From Combretum micranthum (Eukaryota; Streptophyta; Magnoliopsida; Myrtales; Combretaceae), in contig JAMXBD010000404.1 of assembly GCA_024138025.1 (NCBI GenBank), positions 434,001 through 498,000 on the forward strand: 64,000 bases of DNA, written 5' to 3'. Made by a program: the position numbers and the translations under genes. The notes under the pieces are model-generated. The model had not been told where the DNA came from and made no database searches. It was given only the letters and a program-made list of their open reading frames with translations. Shown one piece after another: positions 60,547-64,000 of this stretch (positions within the stretch are counted from its first letter, which is position 1; every line of letters begins with the position of its first letter).

Positions 60547-62336
60547 CTCCTCTTTCACTTCTTTCACACCACTTCTACACTAAAATTACTCTCTCAAAAT
60601 CTCTCTAGAATTTCTCTCCAAGAAGCTCTTCAAGAAGTTCTCTTTAGCTCATCTCCTTTAGGTAAAAGTTCTTCAAGAAGTCTCCATGTTCATCTACTTA
60701 GTATGAGCTTAGTGTATGTTTTCCAAAACCATGAAGGTTAAGAAAGCAACAATAAGTTCATACTTTGTTTTTGTTCATAACCACAATTCCTTTAAGTTCA
60801 TGTTTCCTTTATATATTCATTATGTTTTTCTTATGTTCATTATGTCTCTTTTATGTTCATAACTATCTACTATATCTAGATAACTATATACATATTTCTT
60901 AGAGCATATAAGCTCACTTGCAATTTATTTAGTTCATGCAAAGCAATTTATTTACTTTTCCATTGCAATTTATTTATTCATTCCTTGTTGAAATCAAGAC
61001 TAGTCTCTAGTCTTAGACTTGTCCTCATCAAGTCAAAACAAGCTTTTCTTCTTTCATTTTATTTCATTATGGGACTAGTTTATTTCTTAGTCCCGGGAGC
61101 CTTGAAAAAGCTAAGACTCCAATACTTGATTTTATTATTTATGCTTTATGTTATTTTGTTATTCTCATAATCATGTTCATTTAGATTATTGTCCAAAAGT
61201 TTTATTTTCTAAAGATAATAAAATAAAAGAAGACTTTTTGTCACTTAGGAATAAGTTTATGTGAAACATGAAAATATAAGATAACAAAAATAAACTCATT
61301 CATTTTCAAGTTACAAAAAGAATTCACTATGAATTTAGAAACTATTTTTACTTAAAAGCTAGTTAAATCTTTGTTACTCTACTTTGCTTTTCAAAAGAAA
61401 ATATTTTGTTGACAAAAATGGTTGTTTTCATAAAGAAAGAAAATAAGATGGAGAACTAAGGAAATTTTTAAGACCTTTGCAAACAAATAGGCAAAGAAAA
61501 TTTATGGTTTGAAAAGAATAAAATTTTCACTTTTCAAGTTACAAGAAAAAGTTAATAAGATTATAGAAATTAGTTTTCTACAAAAAGTCCATAATTGTTC
61601 TACTTTGTTTTTATAAGGAAACTGAATTTTCATGCATGGGTAATTGTTTTTGAAATAGGAGACATGAGAAAAAGAATGAGAGATATCAAGTGAAGATTTT
61701 TGCCCAAAACAAGTAGACAAAGGGATTTTCACAAGAAAATGAAGAAAAGAATATTTTCTAGAAAACTTCAAAAATAATATTAGTGTAACTTAGAAAGTAG
61801 AAAATTTTATTTTCAATAGCCACTTAGAAAAAGATAAATGAAACCAACATAAAACGTTTTTAGAAAACAAGGTATTCATTACAAAGAAATTCATAAAAAC
61901 AAATTCTGAAAAGCTTCAACCCGACATTGTTTTACTTAAGAAAAATAATTTGGACAACATGACACTTGAGCATGCTTAAATATGAGTTATATAGTTACAA
62001 AAAGAGAATTTTTCAACTATAGATAACTAAATATTTATCAAACAAATTTTGACTTCTTGAACCAAGGTTGTTTTTACTTAAAAATCCGTGGTGAATTTTG
62101 TCACAGTTTTTGGAGCCTATATGCTTTGTTTGTGGGAAATAATTTTAGAAATGGGTAGATCTTTTCGAGTAGTAGATAGAAATCGGTATATTATATGCGC
62201 GATTCGAGTTAAAATGACCAAGTTATGGCCATTTTAAGTTGGAACATTTTTTATACGAACTTTGACGTTCTTTGACATTGTTTTGTCAAAATTCAAGAAA
62301 ATCTTAAGAGAAATCTTTATGGGTTTTTTTGGTTAG

Positions 62337-62436
62337 GTGATCCCGAGGAAGGATTTTTTTCTTCACCCCGAGGACTATCGCGATTGTGGAGTGTGTGAAC
62401 GACTCATCGCTTAAGAGAATTAGACGGCAATGGCAT
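62337..62436 (+). other. Exon-like island of L8
   Basis: 100 bp after TTGGTTAG and before GTGAGTTA. It begins G-D-P-E-E-G-F-F, then a one-base shift moves the conserved P-E-D-Y part out of frame; the terminal stop is lost. Confidence 0.45.
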
Positions 62437-62760
62437 GTGAGTTATTTCCGTTATTCTTTTCGTACTCTTGATTGTGCTTGTAAAATAGTTGCACTAGAAT
62501 TAAGAAAAATAAAAGAAGTGTATGATATATGTTGAAAGAATACTAAGTATATCGAAACTCGATTTGTTTTTAATAAAGTTGTATGTACATTAATATCCTG
62601 GAGTTTTGAAATTGGTTGATCACTTGAAAGAAGTTAAATGTGACTACTAGACTTTAAAAGAAACTATCATGCACTTCATATGTTGAGTAATTGCATTCGC
62701 TACTATACAATTGGTGGGACAAGTGTATAATAGTGGTGGTAGACATGGTATATCATGTAA

Positions 62761-62942
62761 GTGGCGAGTAGGAGCCGGTAAGAACTACTTAAATTGATGG
62801 CTAGTAGGAGCCTGTAATAACTACAAGTTTTTCGTGGCTAGTAGGAGCCTGTAATAACTACAAAATCTTTTTGGTGGCTAGTAGGAGCCTGTAATAACTA
62901 CAAAATTTTTGATGGCGTATAGGAGCCGGTAAGACCTATAAA
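62761..62942 (+). repeat. Hairpin array in L8
   Basis: Five copies, about 34-43 bp each, of GGCTAGTAGGAGCC (self-complementary GGCT/AGCC) followed by TGTAATAACTACAA. The outer copies are more diverged than the middle three. Confidence 0.8.
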
Positions 62943-63013
62943 AGTGTTTTTAAAAGTGGTGGCTGTAATTGGCCTGAATACCCAACCCCGAATGAAGGGC
63001 GTAAATTCATTCA

Positions 63014-63040
63014 ACATATGATTCCCGGAAAGTCATATGT
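63014..63040 (+). other. Covarying hairpin in L8
   Basis: ACATATGA, loop TTCCCGGAAAG, TCATATGT; a perfect 8-bp stem with a partly self-complementary loop. Confidence 0.55.
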
Positions 63041-64000
63041 CTTGTATGCTCATGTGGTTGTTGCATTTCATACGTTTGAATAATAAACTTGATTGATAAT
63101 CTACTTCGAGTATGAAATTTGGGAATTTCTCACTAAGCTTATTAGCTTATACCCCGATAGCTACCTTTTGCAGTTCCCGTACTTATGGCTAAGGCCACGT
63201 GGACCTTGTGGGCAGGTAATCCCTTTTGTATATTAGAATTTTAAATAAAGAGTAGCTTAGCATTAGCATGTTAATATATGTATAATGGATTAGTAATTTA
63301 GGGAGTTGTTCTTAAGTTTGTAAAATTATGCCATGGATAAATAGTTATTGTGATTCTTCCTTTCTTAATATGTTTTTATATCTCCTTAAGCTACATAATT
63401 CCATATATGGTCCTCTAAAATTGTGAAAGTAAGCCTTACACTTAATATAAAAGCTTTTGGAATGACTAAGGTTGCCATACTTAAGCTTTAATATTGAGTG
63501 TGGCGGACTGTCACGTTTAGGGTACCCATTGGGGCGTGACACAAAAACCGTGCCCCAGTACAACGGATAGCAAAAATATACCGTTAATACCAATAGACTC
63601 TTAAAAATATACAATTTTCAAAAATATTAGTTTTAGAATTTTTCAGTAACTAAAAATTACAGATATCACATTTATATGCGTATTTTTATTACTACCGGTA
63701 ATTTTAATTGTCTAGTTTACTATTCATAGTACTTTTCTACTATTCATTACTATTCTTTTGTCTCTACTTTTTCTTACTACCTATTTTTACACCTACATAC
63801 CTATTTCTTACAATTTTCTTTTCCCAAAAAAATTCTACACCACATATTACTAAACTGCTCTTACACTTTTCTTCTAAAATTAATTTTTTAAATCAAATTT
63901 CTCTCTCTTTCCCTTCATTGTTGTCCACTTCTCTCTCTTTTTCGTCCTCATTTATTTTCTTTTTCAATTAATTTAATTACATCTAATTTTCACTCCAAAA

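Larger units (their letters stand above)
59835..63541 (+). mobile_element. Solo LTR L8, nested in L10
   Basis: A 3707-bp LTR from TGTAAACCCCTA to GGGGCGTGACA, with CAAAA at 59830-59834 and 63542-63546. It has the motif ATGGCCGGCGCCCC at 60445, TATA 60531, donor TTAG|GTAAAA at 60662, hairpin box 62209-62237, island 62337-62436 (frameshifted), five-copy array 62761-62942, covarying hairpin 63014-63040 and acceptor TTTTGCAG at 63173. Confidence 0.93.
59129..64000 (+). mobile_element. LTR L10, runs off the window, interrupted by L8
   Basis: Starts TGTAAACCTATG. The U3 part (59129-59834, then 63547-64000) contains the conserved CCGTGCCCC, TTTTTCAGTAACTAAAAAT and ACCGGTAATTTTAATTGTCTAG blocks. The right end is outside the window, so its target duplication cannot be checked. 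Confidence 0.75.

Overview
The window looks like intergenic heterochromatin of a plant nuclear genome, most likely a eudicot. It is AT-rich and almost every base lies in nested LTR retrotransposons. I see no intact host gene, no CRISPR array and no bacterial or organellar feature. The species cannot be told from the sequence.

The dominant component is one Ty3/gypsy LTR family, probably Tekay/Del chromovirus-like. Its LTRs are 3.4-5 kb, begin TGTAAGCCCC or TGTAAACCCC and end GGGGCGTGACA. Nine copies are complete solo LTRs with 5-bp target duplications that I read by eye: 61-8747 (AGCAT), 3702-8456 (ATAGA), 9850-13971 (TATAT), 16226-24649 (CCTCT), 20918-24304 (AAGAA), 36844-40343 (ATATC), 46359-58407 (GTTTT), 51351-54828 (minus, GAGGT) and 59835-63541 (CAAAA). 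One truncated minus-strand member (15450-29248) keeps a 5' LTR, an initiator tRNA-Met primer site, a gag N-terminus and a 3' LTR scrap. It is the link that identifies the solo copies as LTRs. Another member starts at 59129 and runs off the window.

Other elements: an Athila-type Ty3/gypsy element on the minus strand (29763-45968, TSD GAGAG, LTRs 1469/1474 bp, tRNA-Asp primer site, degenerate gag-pol and a downstream ORF-1-like gene), split by the solo LTR 36844-40343. An Ale/Retrofit-like Ty1/copia element, also minus strand, lies inside solo LTR 46359-58407 (47110-55488, TSD AACTC). It is itself split by solo LTR 51351-54828 and by a 521-bp palindrome (48577-49097) whose arms carry tRNA-like A and B boxes. 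A degenerate gene with three CCHC zinc knuckles (minus, 29480-29762 plus 45974-46347) is cut by the Athila insertion. Older minus-strand LTR fragments of another lineage lie at 9655-9849 plus 13972-15449.

Inside the large LTRs the same architecture recurs: TATA box, AUG-poor leader with an AG|GTAAA donor, a 1.3-1.8 kb intron-like stretch, a 67-100 bp exon-like island, a GTGAGT donor, a private tandem array of small hairpins, a hairpin with a covarying stem, and a final TTGCAG-type acceptor. The island reads as an acidic peptide ending D-Y-F-D or D-Y-Y-Y plus a stop, and the codons differ mainly at third positions. These, with the palindrome and the zinc-knuckle gene, are the most interesting signals in the window. 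All exon assignments are inference from sequence; no transcript data were available.
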